NCBI GenBank assembly: GCA_024811115.1
Contig: JAKOGH010000896.1
Coordinates: forward strand, 1-64,000
DNA length: 64,000 nucleotides
Reading direction: 5' to 3'
Source: Terana coerulea
Taxonomy: Eukaryota > Basidiomycota > Agaricomycetes > Polyporales > Phanerochaetaceae
Shown here: positions 49,933 through 61,560 of the stretch, in pieces
How positions within the stretch are numbered: position 1 is the first letter of the stretch
Layout: each line of letters starts with the position of its first letter
Translations under genes and position numbers: made by a program
The notes under the pieces: model-generated
Told to the model about the DNA's origin: nothing
What the model saw: only the letters and a program-made list of their open reading frames with translations
Databases searched by the model: none

Positions 49933-51234
49933 CGACCACTTCAATGAGAATATAAAGACAGGCACCGCTGTCGTGAGTCTGTTTAGAGGGCTACCTCCAC
50001 TGTCCCAGAGTAATGAACTGGCCGACTTGAACCCTTTGTGAGTGCTTGCAGCTCTACATAACTTGTCAAGTTCAATATCGAGTGACAGATTCCTTGCTCA
50101 TCATAGGTCATATTGCAACGATGAAGTTTGCCTCAAGGACGCTCCCCGAACTTCCGATCATACGCTTCGCAAACCTGCTTGTCGGCTACCAACAACATTG
50201 GCGTCAGTATCTTTATCTTGATAGTTTGGCGGTCTAGACATACCCAAGGCTCCAACCTCTACTCGGTCTATCAGCTCTAGGTCACGTCTATCAGGACCAA
50301 ACCCCATAATAAAATCATCCACGAAGATCCCTCTGGTGTACGGAGGTGTTGTGATCATTATAAATGCATACCCATGGCGATAAACGTACAACATCGTCTT
50401 GGCAGCCTGTCCTTTCGCATCTTGCGAGCTCTGCGTATGGGCTTCATAGTCTTGAGCCGCCTGCGCATACAGAACAAGTGAGTCTGCCGACCACGATGTG
50501 GGTTGATGTCCTCACCTTATATGCAGCCGCTTTGGCAAACAGATCTGCGGTGATCTGGTCGTCGTTGGACGACTGCGTGATCTGGTGAAACGCGTCGTAC
50601 TGCTCGGACTCCTTCGGGAACAACGTCGACATTCCAGATACGATGACCTGGTAGGTGCAAGCAGTCAAGAACTTGAAGAAGGGGGAGAACTGAGCCCTGT
50701 CGAAGGGGTAGACGCATCTTCGCTGTCTATAAATACCTCTTACAGCGAGGGGATTCTGCCTATGAACGTGCAGGCACACGGAGCAATTCGAGTCCAACTG
50801 GTGGGGGCCAATGACGTCTTGCAGGTACGCTATCAACCCTAGTGCTGGCGCGCGGAGGGGTGTGTACGCATAGCAGTGTTGGAACGAGATAGATATGTGT
50901 ATCTTGCATTCTCGCGTGGTGCAACTTGCTGGAGTACTACGTGTCCAATAATAGTCGGTTTGAGCTGGAAGGCATGGAGAGGCTAGAGCCCAGATCTTTT
51001 CGCAGGCTGCACCGACAGAATGCTGTCCGCGGCGTGCCTGGACCTTACGAAAGTCGAGTAAGTGCGTGAACGATATCGATACTGACAAGTTTCGGTAGAA
51101 TGGTGTCACAGTGGTACACTAGTTAGTGTGAAGAGACGAAACTTGAGATCTGAGACTTGTAAGCTTTGCGAATGCCGCGGTAGGCACGCTGAGGGGTCTG
51201 AACTCTATATTGCTTCGTGGGCCCCCAACTTCGT
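49933..51234. other. Intergenic with retroelement scrap
   Basis: Holds the copia-like relic listed separately, plus a minus-strand open stretch near 50440-50700 with protein-like segments (SGMSTLFPKESEQYDAFHQI, DDQITADLFAKAAAYK, then AAQDYEAHTQSSQDAKGQAA after a plausible intron). I cannot assign a start or family to it. Confidence 0.35.
50158..50394 (-). mobile_element. Possible Ty1/copia reverse-transcriptase relic
   Basis: A short minus-strand frame reads LYVYRHGYAFIMITTPPYTR, then GIFVDDFIMGFGPDRRDLEL. The xVDDF box preceded by a hydrophobic strand resembles the catalytic loop region of copia-type reverse transcriptase. No LTR, protease, integrase or RNase H is seen around it. It runs to a stop at 50158 and would be a small decayed fragment. 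Similarity is by eye only. Confidence 0.4.
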
Positions 51235-51329
51235 GGCCTGATGGTCTAGAGGTATGATTCCTTCTTAGGGTCCGGGAATCTAACCGGATTACATGGAGGA
51301 GGTCCCGGGTTCAATTCCCGGTTAGGCCC
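51235..51329 (+). tRNA. tRNA-Pro(AGG) with 23-nt intron
   Basis: Acceptor GGCCTGA pairs with TTAGGCC, discriminator C. D-arm TGGTCTAGAGGTATGAT. Anticodon stem CCTTC/GGAGG, anticodon AGG. A 23-nt intron (51271-51293) follows position 37. Variable loop AGGTC, T-arm CCGGGTTCAATTCCCGG. A TTTTT terminator follows at 51331-51335. Its T-arm with flanks is identical to type-2 units of the B-box array 1.5 kb upstream. Confidence 0.95.
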
Positions 51330-51910
51330 ATTTTTGCGGTCGTTGTGTACGCTTCTATGTATCAAGTCATGTTCACACTGCACAGTTTTGAAAGTTTGAA
51401 ACGCTTGTGACAGTCAATCTGGATTTATAATGTATTTTATTTTCGTAATTTTGAACTTGTATGTAGTTTCTCGACGGTTTCTGCCATATAATGCTGCCTG
51501 TATGACTCATATGTCTGTCAATTGATTCTTTTTATACAGTGTAAACACAATGTAAGCAAGAGCAGTGACGGCGCACAGCCATACATCGAGCACCGCTGTA
51601 CCGGCTGGTCAGCTCGCACTTCCGTCGAGCCTGAGCTCAAAAACCGTGGGAGTTATAGGACGCCACAAAGATCCCACGGCGCTAATCATCGGGTCGTAAA
51701 CCTGATCTCAACCGTGACCACGCACACAAGTCACTGAGTACTTAAATGATATCATGCTTTCCGGTCACGTAGCGGACAACAAAATATTGTATTCAGCGCA
51801 CGTTCATCGCAAAGTAGACCCACAGCACGTCCTATTTAAGCTAAAGCACAAAACAGAACATATTCACGTCCCGAAACTCCGTTCCGTTGTCTAGGGAGCA
51901 CGAGGCGTAT
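51330..51910. other. Intergenic, 3' of SDR copy 2
   Basis: Contains the motif GGACGCCACAAAG at 51658-51670, which recurs in other spacers of the SDR array. Around 51690 is GTAAACCTGATCTC, also seen with a one-base change near 57255. No gene is seen. Confidence 0.45.
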
Positions 51911-53130
51911 TTACGAAAGCCAGCCCTTCTCCTTGAATTGCGCCAGAAGGTCCTTGGTAGTCTCTTCTTTAGTGCGACACTTGATACCGAGCAGGCGGTC
52001 CGACTTCGACGCATCGAAGCGTTCGAGCTTCTCTGGATGCTGCCCGGCGATAGCAGGATTACCAGCTGGGAGAGAAGGCAACTGCGCATGTGCCACGGTG
52101 ACTATGGGCAGAAAGAATAAGCTGGAGGATCTCATAAGGCTAAAGCAAGACACATACCGAAGTCTTGCCAAACCCAGGGGCCGGAGGAGACGATGATACG
52201 CTCGCCGCCTGCCTCTTCCTTCTGCAGAGCAAGAACTTGCGCGTGCGCAACGTCCCGGACGTCCACCCAGCACTGCCTATATTCAGCCGAGATCTTCAAG
52301 TCAGCATGCGGAGTAAGAAATGCATGAAAAGCACAGCGTACCCGACATTGGCGAGCTCCTCAGCGGAAACCTTGCCCTGGGCCACGGCGTACCACCAGAA
52401 GGCCATGATGGCGCTGAGGCCCTCGGGCGTCTTCGCCTCGTGCAGTGACGGGCCAAACACCCATGGCGGGTGGATCGTAACCGCGTCCCACGCCGCCGTG
52501 GCCTTGTGCTCGCCCACGAACTTCCAGAACGCGCGCTCGGCGAGGACCTTGCTCGCGCGGTACTTCGACTCGGCGCCCGCGCCGACGCCGAGCGTGTTCA
52601 CCTCCTCCACGCACGCGTCGTTCCAGTCGACCTCGGTGAAGGCCTTGGGCGACGCGAGCTCCGGTGTGCCGATGGCGCCGCACGTCGAGAGGTAGACGAT
52701 GCGCTTGAGCGTGCCCGTGGACGCATGCTTGACGGCGGAGGCGAGGACAGAGGTCGTCCCGGCCACGGCGGGGTTGATGATCTCCGCGGGATCCTGCACA
52801 TTGAATACTACTGGAGACGCGGTGTGTACGATGGCGGCGACGCCGACCACAGCTTCGTCAAAAGCACCTTCCTGCAACAGTTGCAACGGCATGTAAGCGA
52901 CAGGCATGTACAGAGCATTGAAGACGCACCTGTGTGATGTCCGAGACAGCGGCAAGCTCAAACTTGTCGCCATACTCCTTGAAGATCTCTTGAAGGTAGG
53001 CTCCCTTGGCGAGCGAGCGGACCGTGCCGCGAACGGAATACCCCTTCTCGAGAAGGGATTTGACGATCCAGGTAGCGATGTAGCCGTTCGCTCCTGTGAC
53101 CAAGACCTTGCCTCCAGTTATAGCGGGCAT
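51911..53130 (-). CDS. SDR copy 2, NADPH-dependent carbonyl reductase-like
   Basis: Extended SDR of the Gre2/aldehyde reductase/dihydroflavonol reductase group, reducing aldehydes or ketones with NADPH. Four exons, no frame break. Exon 1: MPAITGGKVLVTGANGYIAT (Rossmann TGxxGxxA motif). Exon 2: [35 protein letters not shown] (catalytic Ser region), SKYRASKVLAERAFWKF (catalytic Tyr and Lys) and IHPPWVFGPSLHEAKTPEGL. Exon 3: CWVDVRDVAHAQVLALQKEE. Exon 4: RFDASKSDRLLGIKCRTKEE, stopping after FKEKGWLS. About 345 aa, cytosolic. It is closest to copy 3, with which it forms a same-strand tandem pair. Confidence 0.92.
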
Positions 53131-53863
53131 GGCGACGTGGAAAGAGACAAGTAGGTTACTGTGCTAGCGTATGCGAGCAAAGTATGAGTGTGCGATTATG
53201 GGGTTGGTAGATTTTATTCTGCTTACCTTGAATGAGATGAGTGTTTAGGAGTCGAGGCAGTTTGCTTTGAGACTCTGTCCTTTGGCTGCTTTTATACGCA
53301 CCCGGCTAGCCATACTGCTGCGCATACGTGCATACAGCTAGTAACGCACAGCACACCTTGGTAGCGGCGGCATGTCATTCAGAACTACAGAGGGCGGCCT
53401 CCTGGCTGGAAGCCCGAATGTGCTTGACAGCTAGGATGCTGCGTACAGGGCCCGAGCGCCGGCCAGACAGTCCGGCGCCCGGGCAGGCCTGTGAAGATTA
53501 CAAAGTGCTTGTTGTTCAAGTTTGCCGCCGCGTCAATGAAACACTTAGAAGCTGTTATCATGGCCAATCAGCGCTCAATTGGTTGGTGATAGGACTGCCG
53601 AGAGCTTGCGGTACCCCTGTAATCATGATCTTCATTCAGCGCCTCTCACTCGGGAGGCTCCTATTACTCACCGAGCAGGACGCGATCACCAGCAAAGTAT
53701 CGCACAGCTTGGAAAAGATCCCCGTACGCCGTGGCAAGTTCAGGTCTCAGGCGGCCGACGAGCAGCCAATCTGTGACGGCCGTTGTTTAGTCGGAGGGCG
53801 CGCAACATACTAACTGGCGAAACTGTCAACATTTCTAGAAGTATAGGGAGCGAATGCCTGCGC
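53131..53863. other. Spacer between SDR copies 2 and 3
   Basis: Promoter of copy 2 (a TTTTATACG TATA-like stretch near 53289) and 3' side of copy 3. No gene is seen. Confidence 0.45.
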
Positions 53864-55094
53864 CTAGGCCAGCCAACCCTTCTCCTTAAACTGTGCAAAC
53901 ATGTCCTTGGTACTTTCTTCTATGTTGCGATACTCCATACCGAGCACACGTTCCGACTTTGAGGCATCGAAGCGTTCGAGTTTCTCCGGATGCCGACCTA
54001 TGTTGGCCGCGTTTCCTACCGGAAGAGACGGTAACTGCGCATGCGCGGCGCTGACTGTCAACGGAAACATGGGTCAGCTAAGCCTATGTATAAGAACAGA
54101 GCCACTAGGTGCGCACCGAGATCTTGCCAGATATAAGGACCGGAGGAGACGATAATACGCTCACCGCCTGCCTCTTCCTTTTGCAGCGCAAGAACGTGTG
54201 CATACGCGATATCCCGGACGTCCGCCCAGGAGTGCCTATATTGAGCGGAAGTGGAGATGGTTAGGTTATCCCACCGGCCAAGGACCAGACGAAGACGCAA
54301 GACGCACCCGACGGTGGCGAGCTGTTCGCTAGTGGCCTTGCCCTGGCCAACGGAGCTCCAATAGAAGGCCATGCTCCCGTTGAGGCCCTGGGGCGTCTTC
54401 GCCTCATGCAGCACTGGGCCAAACACCCACGGCGGATGGATCGCGACCGCGTCCCACGCCGCCGCGTCCTTGTTCTGGCTCGCGAAGTGCCAGAACGCAC
54501 GCTCGGCGAGGACTTTGCTAGCGCGGTACTTGACCTCAGCGCCTGCGCCTGCACCCAGTGCGTTCACCTCCTTGAGGCACTCCTCGTTCCAGTCGGCCTC
54601 GGTGAAGGGCTTGGAGGAGGCGAGCTGTGGCGTGCCGATGGTACCGCACGAGGAGGTGTAGACGATGCGCTTGAGCGTGGCGGATGCGTGCTTAGAGGCG
54701 GAGACGAGGATTGAGGTGGTCCCAGCGACGGCGGGACCGATGATCTCAGACGGGTCTTGAGCGTTCAGGTGTGCTGGCGAGGCGGTATGGAGAATGGCGG
54801 AGACGCCGACCACGGCGTCGTCGAAGCCACCTTCCTGTGAATGCCATAGTAACATGTAGGTGACAAACTCATGTAAAAAGCTTAACAACACACCGATGTA
54901 AGGTCCGGGATCGTAGCGAGCTCGAACTTGTCGCCGTACTCTTTGAAGATCTCTTGCAGGTGGGCTCCCTTTTCTGTCGAGCGCACTGTGCCACGAACGG
55001 AGTAGCCGTGCTCGAGAAGGGACTTAACAATCCAGACGGCAATGAATCCGTTTGCGCCTGTGACCAAGACTTTGCCTTCAGTTACAGCGGGCAT
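53864..55094 (-). CDS. SDR copy 3, NADPH-dependent carbonyl reductase-like
   Basis: Same family and exon layout as copy 2. Exon 1: MPAVTEGKVLVTGANGFIAV, GYSVRGTVRSTEKGAHLQEI. Exon 2: GGFDDAVVGVSAILHTASPA, KRIVYTSSCGTIGTPQLASS, VKYRASKVLAERAFWHFASQ and IHPPWVFGPVLHEAKTPQGL. Exon 3: SWADVRDIAYAHVLALQKEE. Exon 4: HPEKLERFDASKSERVLGME and FKEKGWLA. All frames are open. The first intron begins GTGTGT after DLTS. High similarity to copy 2 indicates local duplication. The substrate is unknown. Confidence 0.92.
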
Positions 55095-56456
55095 GGTGTT
55101 ATGGAGGTAGGATCAATGTTCTAACATAGGTGAATGAGACATGAGCGTGCAGCTGTAAAGTTGACTCCACTTACCTGGAACACGGAGATGCTGCGTAGCA
55201 ACTTAGCTGAAGACTGGTTACTTCGTCCGTTTATGTACTCCAGCTAGCCTTGCCATAATGTTGCGCGTGTACGTATACAGCATGGCACTACAATCTACGT
55301 CTGCATTGAAGCGATCGGCATTTGCAAGGGCTAAGAATATTCTTTTGGCCGAAAGGCCACGTTTGCCCACGGCATCGCCTGTTAGGTTGCGACAAGTCGG
55401 GTGATATCTTGAAAGCCCGATAAAACGGGAATCGTCGCCTGTAGGAATGGTAGGGCGGTTTTCATGCACTGCTGTGATCAAATGTTCGGCTATTTGTTGT
55501 GACAATTCAACATGGAATTAGTGCGGAGACAGGATTACCGAGAGCCCACGAGATGCTGTCTGCTGCCTGCATTAACCTTCATCAGCGCGTCCTCAAACTC
55601 GAAGCTTCATGTCTATTGAGGACTCCTTACATAACGAGTGGACACTTGTTAAGCTTGCACTCTTCTCAAAAACACCCATGTATGCTGCGGCTTCAGGTCT
55701 GAGGCGGGACAGTCGAACCAGTGACGACCGTCGTCCGACGATTACAGCACACACCGTGACAGTGTAAACCATGCGAGACAGCAAATGCCAGTTCCTTCTG
55801 ACAGCAGTCCCTACAGCATCTGTAAGCGAGTCGGCAATCCTGTCTCTGGCTGCAGATGAACGGGGTGGTGGTCACTTCTCATGCTATGGTGTGGTCCAGG
55901 TGAAGGTGATCAAGTTCAAATTCATTCAAACGCCGACGTTGCGCCAGCGGTGACTTTGTGGCGTCCCGTCGTTCCCACGGCAGTCGGCGCATCAGCGCAT
56001 CACCAGTCCTCCGGCTTTCAGCGCGGTCTCGACTCTCCGACTCTCCGCGGTCGCCCTCGGAGTTTGGACATCGGACTCACGTCCTCGACTTGACTTCCCC
56101 AACGACCATATGTGCATTCCTTTCCGCCTTCCCCATCCCCATCCACGAGCTGTGTATCAATGATCATACTGGAAGGCAGTCTGGATTCGCGGTGGAAAGG
56201 GAGAAAGGCCATGCCTACTTCCCCAAGCTGAATACGGCTCACCCCACATCTCGCTGCTGTCACAAGTGGATGCCGTCATACGAATAGTCGGTACAGCCAT
56301 GTATCCTTTAGCAGCTAGTGAAAGGCTTCAACTCAACGCAGGGAAAGGGCAGTACAACTCTCGTATACGAAGACACAATCCCACTTTCCAAGCGAGCGAC
56401 TTCTGCCCCCGAACTACAACCTTCCGCCCACCGAACTGAACACCCTTACGATAAAT
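55095..56456. other. Spacer between SDR copy 3 and inhibitor-like gene
   Basis: 1.36 kb with no supported gene. At 55954-55966 it carries CTTTGTGGCGTCC, the reverse complement of the recurrent spacer motif. Confidence 0.4.
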
Positions 56457-56998
56457 ATGGTTCTTCAAGATGGTGTATACATCATCAAGACTCGCCAGAT
56501 GAAGCCTGTAGGATCAACAGGAGTGTATAGTCCTTTGCAAGCCATGCTTGCACCGCAACATCCTGGCCAGCTCCCCTGCAGGGTACGTCGTACCATGATT
56601 CTTCCTCGATACATGCATGATGAACTCTATAAACAGTGGACCATACGGCAGAACATGAACGGGACATACACGGTTAAACTGTCTGACGCGGAGGGATGTG
56701 CTGCGACGACTATGAGCGACGCCACGGTCGTGGTTTCTGAGGAAGAGGGCTCTGCAGCTTGGGTTATTACCTCCGCACACGGGGGTGCGTATACGTGAGT
56801 GCTGTATCCTGTGAAAGATTCAACTTCCTCTTACATCCTGCTCGAAGTATCTGCGATTGGGGAATCCAGAAGGCCTGGACTACGACACAACAAAGTATGA
56901 ATGAGTTTGTGAGTATGGTCTTCGCATTCTACTTTTCTATACTCAAGGTTCGAAGATATCTCTACAGTACATCGATACCACCAATCCACCTTTGAACG
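56457..56998 (+). CDS. Second beta-trefoil protease inhibitor-like gene
   Basis: The start ATG 56457 gives MVLQDGVYIIKTRQMKPVGS, again with the DGVYxI opening of the I66/ricin-B-like trefoil group. A 54-nt intron (56583-56636) leads to WTIRQNMNGTYTVKLSDAEG, VVVSEEEGSAAWVITSAHGG and AYT. The last exon is uncertain: after an intron near 56797-56850 one frame gives YLRLGNPEGLDYDTTKYE and a stop, another gives ICDWGIQKAW. The end coordinate is approximate. It sits inside the SDR array and is unrelated to it by sequence. Confidence 0.5.
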
Positions 56999-57554
56999 CT
57001 CGATTTTATTTCCAGCCAATCTGGAGATGACCGCTTCGATTCGGTTGGAGTCCTGATATTCAAGAAGAGCGAAGGAGCGCCACGCACGCACGATCAACTT
57101 GTATTTAAAAAAGACCATGCAAGGAATCATAAGCACTGAACATTTATTCATATCCGCATATAGTCGTATCACGTGAACTAGGTGTCGGAAAGATTACGGG
57201 GCGTAAGGACGCGGAACGCCACAAAGATTTCCTCTGGTATCTGGAAACCGCGCCGTAAACCTGATGTCGAGCACGTCAACACACACTGCAGCCTGCGGTC
57301 TCCCGCGATGCTTGCCGTGCGGGATGGATCTGAGACACCCAGTCCCGACGCACCATTGCGGACACTCTCAATCTCGCGCCGGATAGTCATCGTTAACCAC
57401 CATTTTGCGTCCTTCCCGCCGCCTATACTCATCCAGTCAGACAAAGCTGTGTCCAACGTGGTTTTTAAATGCTCGCGGTAGCAAGTATAAGCTGTCTGCT
57501 CTGTTCACCTCTCGCTTCTCATTTTTTCTCCCAGCTTACGACAAATAATCTGCA
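56999..57554. other. Upstream region of SDR copy 4
   Basis: Contains GGAACGCCACAAAG at 57213-57226 and GTAAACCTGATGTC near 57254-57267, both near-copies of elements at 51658 and 51690. The leader just before ATG 57555 (AATAATCTGCAATGCCCGC) is almost identical to that of copy 7. Confidence 0.45.
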
Positions 57555-58806
57555 ATGCCCGCGGTCAATGAAGGTGTCGTTCTTGTCACCGGCGCGAACG
57601 GTTTCATTGCCGTCTGGGTCGCAAAGACTTTGTTGGAACAAGGATACACCGTCCGTGGGACGGTGAGGTCTCAGAGCAAGAGTGCGTATTTGAAGCAGAT
57701 ATTCAAGGAATATGGAGAAAAACTAGGAGTTTGTCGTCGTGGATGATATCACGAAGGTGCGCTCGTTTCTGCTTATTCGGTACTGGATGGGTCTTACCCT
57801 ACCACAAGGGCGGATACTGATACGCATTGATGCTTCCAGGAAGAAGCGTTCAAAGAAGCCGTTCAAGACGTCGATGCAATCCTCCACACCGCCTCGCCCC
57901 TGTCGTTCGACGTCGCGGACCCGCAAGAACTGATCGTCCCTGCCGTGTCAGGCACCCTTGAGCGTGTTGCACGCCGCCTCGAAGTACGCCAACTCGTCCG
58001 TGAAGCGCATCGTGATCACGGGGTCCACCGCCTCCGTCGTCTCGCCCGCCCCGGGACCGCGGACGTTCTCGGAGACGGACTGGAACGAAGGCTTTGCGAG
58101 GGACGTTGAGCAGAACGGCGTCGACGCACATCCCGCCAGCAAGTACGCGGCCAGCAAGATGCTCGCGGAGAGAGCGGCGTGGAATTTCGTTGCTGGAAAC
58201 GAAGGGAAACTTGGCTTCGATGTCGTCGTTCTCAACCCGCCTTTTGTGTTCGGGCCGGTGTTGTATGAGGTGGATAAGCCCGAGGCGTTGAATATGAGTT
58301 CTTTGGAGCTGTGGAGGAGCATAGTGAAGGAGACAAAAGACAACGAAACATTAGCAAAGTCAGGGTATGGTGCCATTTGCGATGGCGCCAAGTAGTATAC
58401 TGACAATGCTCACTTTTGTTCAGGAATTCCTGGGTTGATGTCCGCGATCTGGGCCTGGCGCACGTCCTGGTGTTGCAGAAGCAAGAAGCCGGGAATGAAC
58501 GAATCATCGTCTCCGCTGGGGCTTATAGCTGGCAAGACTTCGGTATGTTGCACTCTTTTGGTCCTGGCTTCGTGGTGTTGGAGCTCTACCCGTCTTATTG
58601 ATCATGGTAAAATAGTTAATGCTGCCCATGCATTCGAGCCTTCCCTTCCCGCAGGAAACACCGCCTATGACCGGAAGGCTGCGACCTTCATGAGGTTGTA
58701 CGACTCATCCAAATCACGCCGCATTCTGGGGACCAAGTACCGGTCTTTGGAAGAGACGACTTTGGATATTGTAAAGCAGTACAAAGAGAAGGGGTGGATT
58801 GTGTAA
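57555..58806 (+). CDS. SDR copy 4, carbonyl reductase-like
   Basis: MPAVNEGVVLVTGANGFIAV, GYTVRGTVRSQSKSAYLKQI, then EAVQDVDAILHTASPLSFDV, SVKRIVITGSTASVVSPAPG (GSTAS instead of the SSC of copies 3 and 6), SKYAASKMLAERAAWNF (Tyr and Lys of the active site), LNPPFVFGPVLYEVDKPEAL, SWVDVRDLGLAHVLVLQKQE and KYRSLEETTLDIVKQYKEKG. Frame slips at 57724 (one extra base in CTAGGAG) and 57958-57959 (extra T) are absent from its close paralog, copy 7. I treat them as sequencing errors, though recent inactivation is possible. Stop TAA at 58804. Confidence 0.85.
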
Positions 58807-58840
58807 GACGACGGGAAGCCGATTCGCTCGCGATTTCCGT

Positions 58841-60048
58841 TCACAGCGTAAACTGTGCTAGTATGTCCCTAGTGCTGTCCTCAAGAGTACAATAGCTGAT
58901 ACCGAGGATGCGCTCCGCCTTAGAGGCGTCAAACCGCGGTATGACTGGTGTGATTTTCGAGTCTGAAGGGCTAGTATCCGGTACAGGTCCTAGCGAAGGT
59001 ATCTGTGTCCGTGTAGCGGTCACTATAACAAATGTACAGCTCAGAAGGAGCAGCTGATGCGGCTTTACAAAGGTGCGCACCGAAATCAATCCAGAAATAC
59101 GGGCCAGCGGAGACGATGATGCGCTCGTTCCCAGCTTCTGCCTTCTGAAGTGCGAGGACGTGGGCGAGTGCGACGTCGCGGACATCAACCCAAGCATCAC
59201 TGCATGAGCAGTACGAGCTCAGTAAGCGGTCAGAACGCACGGCGAAAGAGAAGCACACCCATCCGTAATTTTGGTATCTCCCTTGAAGTTTCCCCCTGAC
59301 AACAATATCCCACCACACCTCCATGCTCAGGTTCAGCTCGTCTGGGGTCTCCAGTTTTAGCAGCGAAGGGCCAAACACCCACGACGGATTCATGACGACG
59401 GCATCCCACGCGACCTTCCCCTTGTTTTCCTCGACACAGTCCCACACCGCTTTCTCCGCCAGAACTTTGCTCGCGCGATACTTCTGTGACGCGGTGGCCG
59501 CGGTGCCGTGCATCTCCACTGCCGAAACACACTCATCGTCCCAGTCGGACTCCGGTGAAGACCGTGGTGGCGTAGCGAGAGGGCGTCGAGACGGTGCCAC
59601 ACGAGGACGTGAAGACGATGCGCTTGAGCGTCGGAGCGCCGTGCTTGCGCGCCGCGGACAGAATCGCTTTGTGCCCTCGACAGCAGGACGAATGAGCGTG
59701 TCGGGGTCTTCTGCGCCGAGGTCCACCGGGGAGGCGGTGTGGATGATTGCTGTTGCACCTACAACAGCATGCTCGAAAGCGTCCTCCTTGGGAGATGAGA
59801 AGCTCTATCAGCCACGTTACCATACATAGCGTAGAAGACATATATACATCCGTTATATCCGGCACCACCGCCGCTTCGAACTTGCTCCCGTGGTCCTTGA
59901 AGATTCCCGATAGGTACAGGCTCTTCTCGAGAGAACGAACCGTCCCACAGACTGAGTAGCCGTGGTCGAGGAGGGATTTGACAACCCATGCACCAATGAA
60001 ACCGTTTGCGCCTGTGACTAGGACCTTACCTTGGGCTGTCGCGGGCAT
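58841..60048 (-). CDS. SDR copy 5, carbonyl reductase-like with shortened C-terminus
   Basis: MPATAQGKVLVTGANGFIGA, VVKSLLDHGYSVCGTVRSLE, AVVGATAIIHTASPVDLGAE, KRIVFTSSCGTVSTPSRYAT, QKYRASKVLAEKAVWDCVEE, NPSWVFGPSLLKLETPDELN, AWVDVRDVALAHVLALQKAE and FDASKAERILGISYCTLEDS. It ends STRDILAQFTL, lacking the KEKGW(I/L)x tail of every other copy. Frame slips near 59668 and 59552 are each one base. Its stop lies only 34 bp beyond that of the convergent copy 4, so the 3' ends of both transcripts must overlap or nearly so. The lost tail may reflect the deletion that joined the two genes. Confidence 0.82.
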
Positions 60049-60342
60049 AACGCTCCAGGGCTTTGAAGGTGGCGGGTCGGTATTGGTCACGGCTATATAT
60101 ATTATAGCGAGGGTATTGGAAGCTGCAGTGCGAGCGCTGATGGGCGTACGTACTTTATGACGTTCATCCAGCAAATCTTGATCAAGAGCAATTCCTTCGC
60201 TGAGACTTGTAGCTTCTTGCGGTGCAACAGGGGCGAACCTGGGAACTTCTGCTAAATGTGTAAGATTCTTCCAAACACCTTGTTAACGCCGTTCATACAC
60301 AGTTAAGTATTGTGCAACCTATTGAAGGAATGTCGAAGCCGC

Positions 60343-61560
60343 TCATGCAATCCACCCCTTCTCGTTGAACTGATTGACTATGTCCTTCGAACACTCATCG
60401 AGGTTCCTGTATTTGATCCCGAGGATGCGAACAGACTTCGAGGCGTCGAAACGGACCAGGTAGACTGCCGTCTTCGCATCGTGAGAGGTGTTACCCGCAG
60501 GTAGGGTTGGAGCATGTGCACGCGCGGCATTCACTGCAGATGATAAGTATCAGCAACAGGATACAGAACATAACAACAGAGGAGCACGCACCGATATCCT
60601 GCCAGAGATATGCGTCAGTAGAGATGATCATGCGCTCACCGCCCGCTTCCGCCCTCTGTATGGAGAGTAGATGTGCAAGGGCAATGTCCCGAACATCTAC
60701 CCATGAGCTCCTGCAAGATCGTCAGTATGTCGCTGATGCAATCAGTCATTGACACGTACCCAGTAGTTACAAGCGTGTTGTCATCCTTGAGTCCTTTGAC
60801 CACCGTCTTCCACCACTCCCCCATGCTCGTGTTGAGCTCCTCTGGTTTGTTCGCCTCGTGAAGGATCGGTCCAAATATCCATGGCGGGCACAGCACGGTG
60901 ACGTCAAACCCCGCCGTCCCCTTGTGCTCCTCCGCAAACGACCACGCCGCTCTCTCCGCCAAAGTCTTGCTCGCCCAGTACTTCGCGATCGGCGCCGCAT
61001 CCGCGCCTTTCTCGTCGACGTCCTTGAGGCAGCCCTCGTTCCAGTCCTGCTCGGAGAGCGTGATCGGGGTCGTGGTCGCGCGCACGACGGTGGCGCAGGA
61101 AGATGTTATTACGACGCGTTTGCATGTCGTGTTGGCGTGCTGCAGAGCGGAGCGCAAGAGGGTCGTCGTGCCTGCGACGGCGGGGCGGATGAGCTCCTGA
61201 GGGTCCGAGGCGGCGAGCGTTACGGGCGAAGCGGTGTGCATAATTGCAGATACACCTTTAACGGCTTCATCGAATGCACCTTCCTACGTCACACATGAAT
61301 ACATTCAGCATTTCTGCAAGACTATTCCACATAAGAAGTAGCAGGCAGCGCGAGCGTACCTTCGTCATGTCCGGAACGACCACAAACTCCAGCTTGTCTT
61401 TGTACTCGCTGAAAGCATTCTTCAGGTGGGTAGCTTTAGCCTCAGCGCGCACGGCCCCGCGAACGGAATACCCTTGCTCCAAGAGGAACTTGATAATCCA
61501 TGCGGCGACGAAGCCATTGGCACCAGTGACCAACACAGTTCCTCGCGCGGCAGCTGGCAT
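60343..61560 (-). CDS. SDR copy 6, carbonyl reductase-like
   Basis: Frame is open in all four exons. [100 protein letters not shown] (active-site Tyr and Lys kept), LCPPWIFGPILHEANKPEEL, SSWVDVRDIALAHLLSIQRA and FDASKSVRILGIKYRNLDEC, ending FNEKGWIA. It is the most diverged intact member within the array. The start ATG 61560 is divergent from copy 7, with 934 bp between. Confidence 0.92.
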
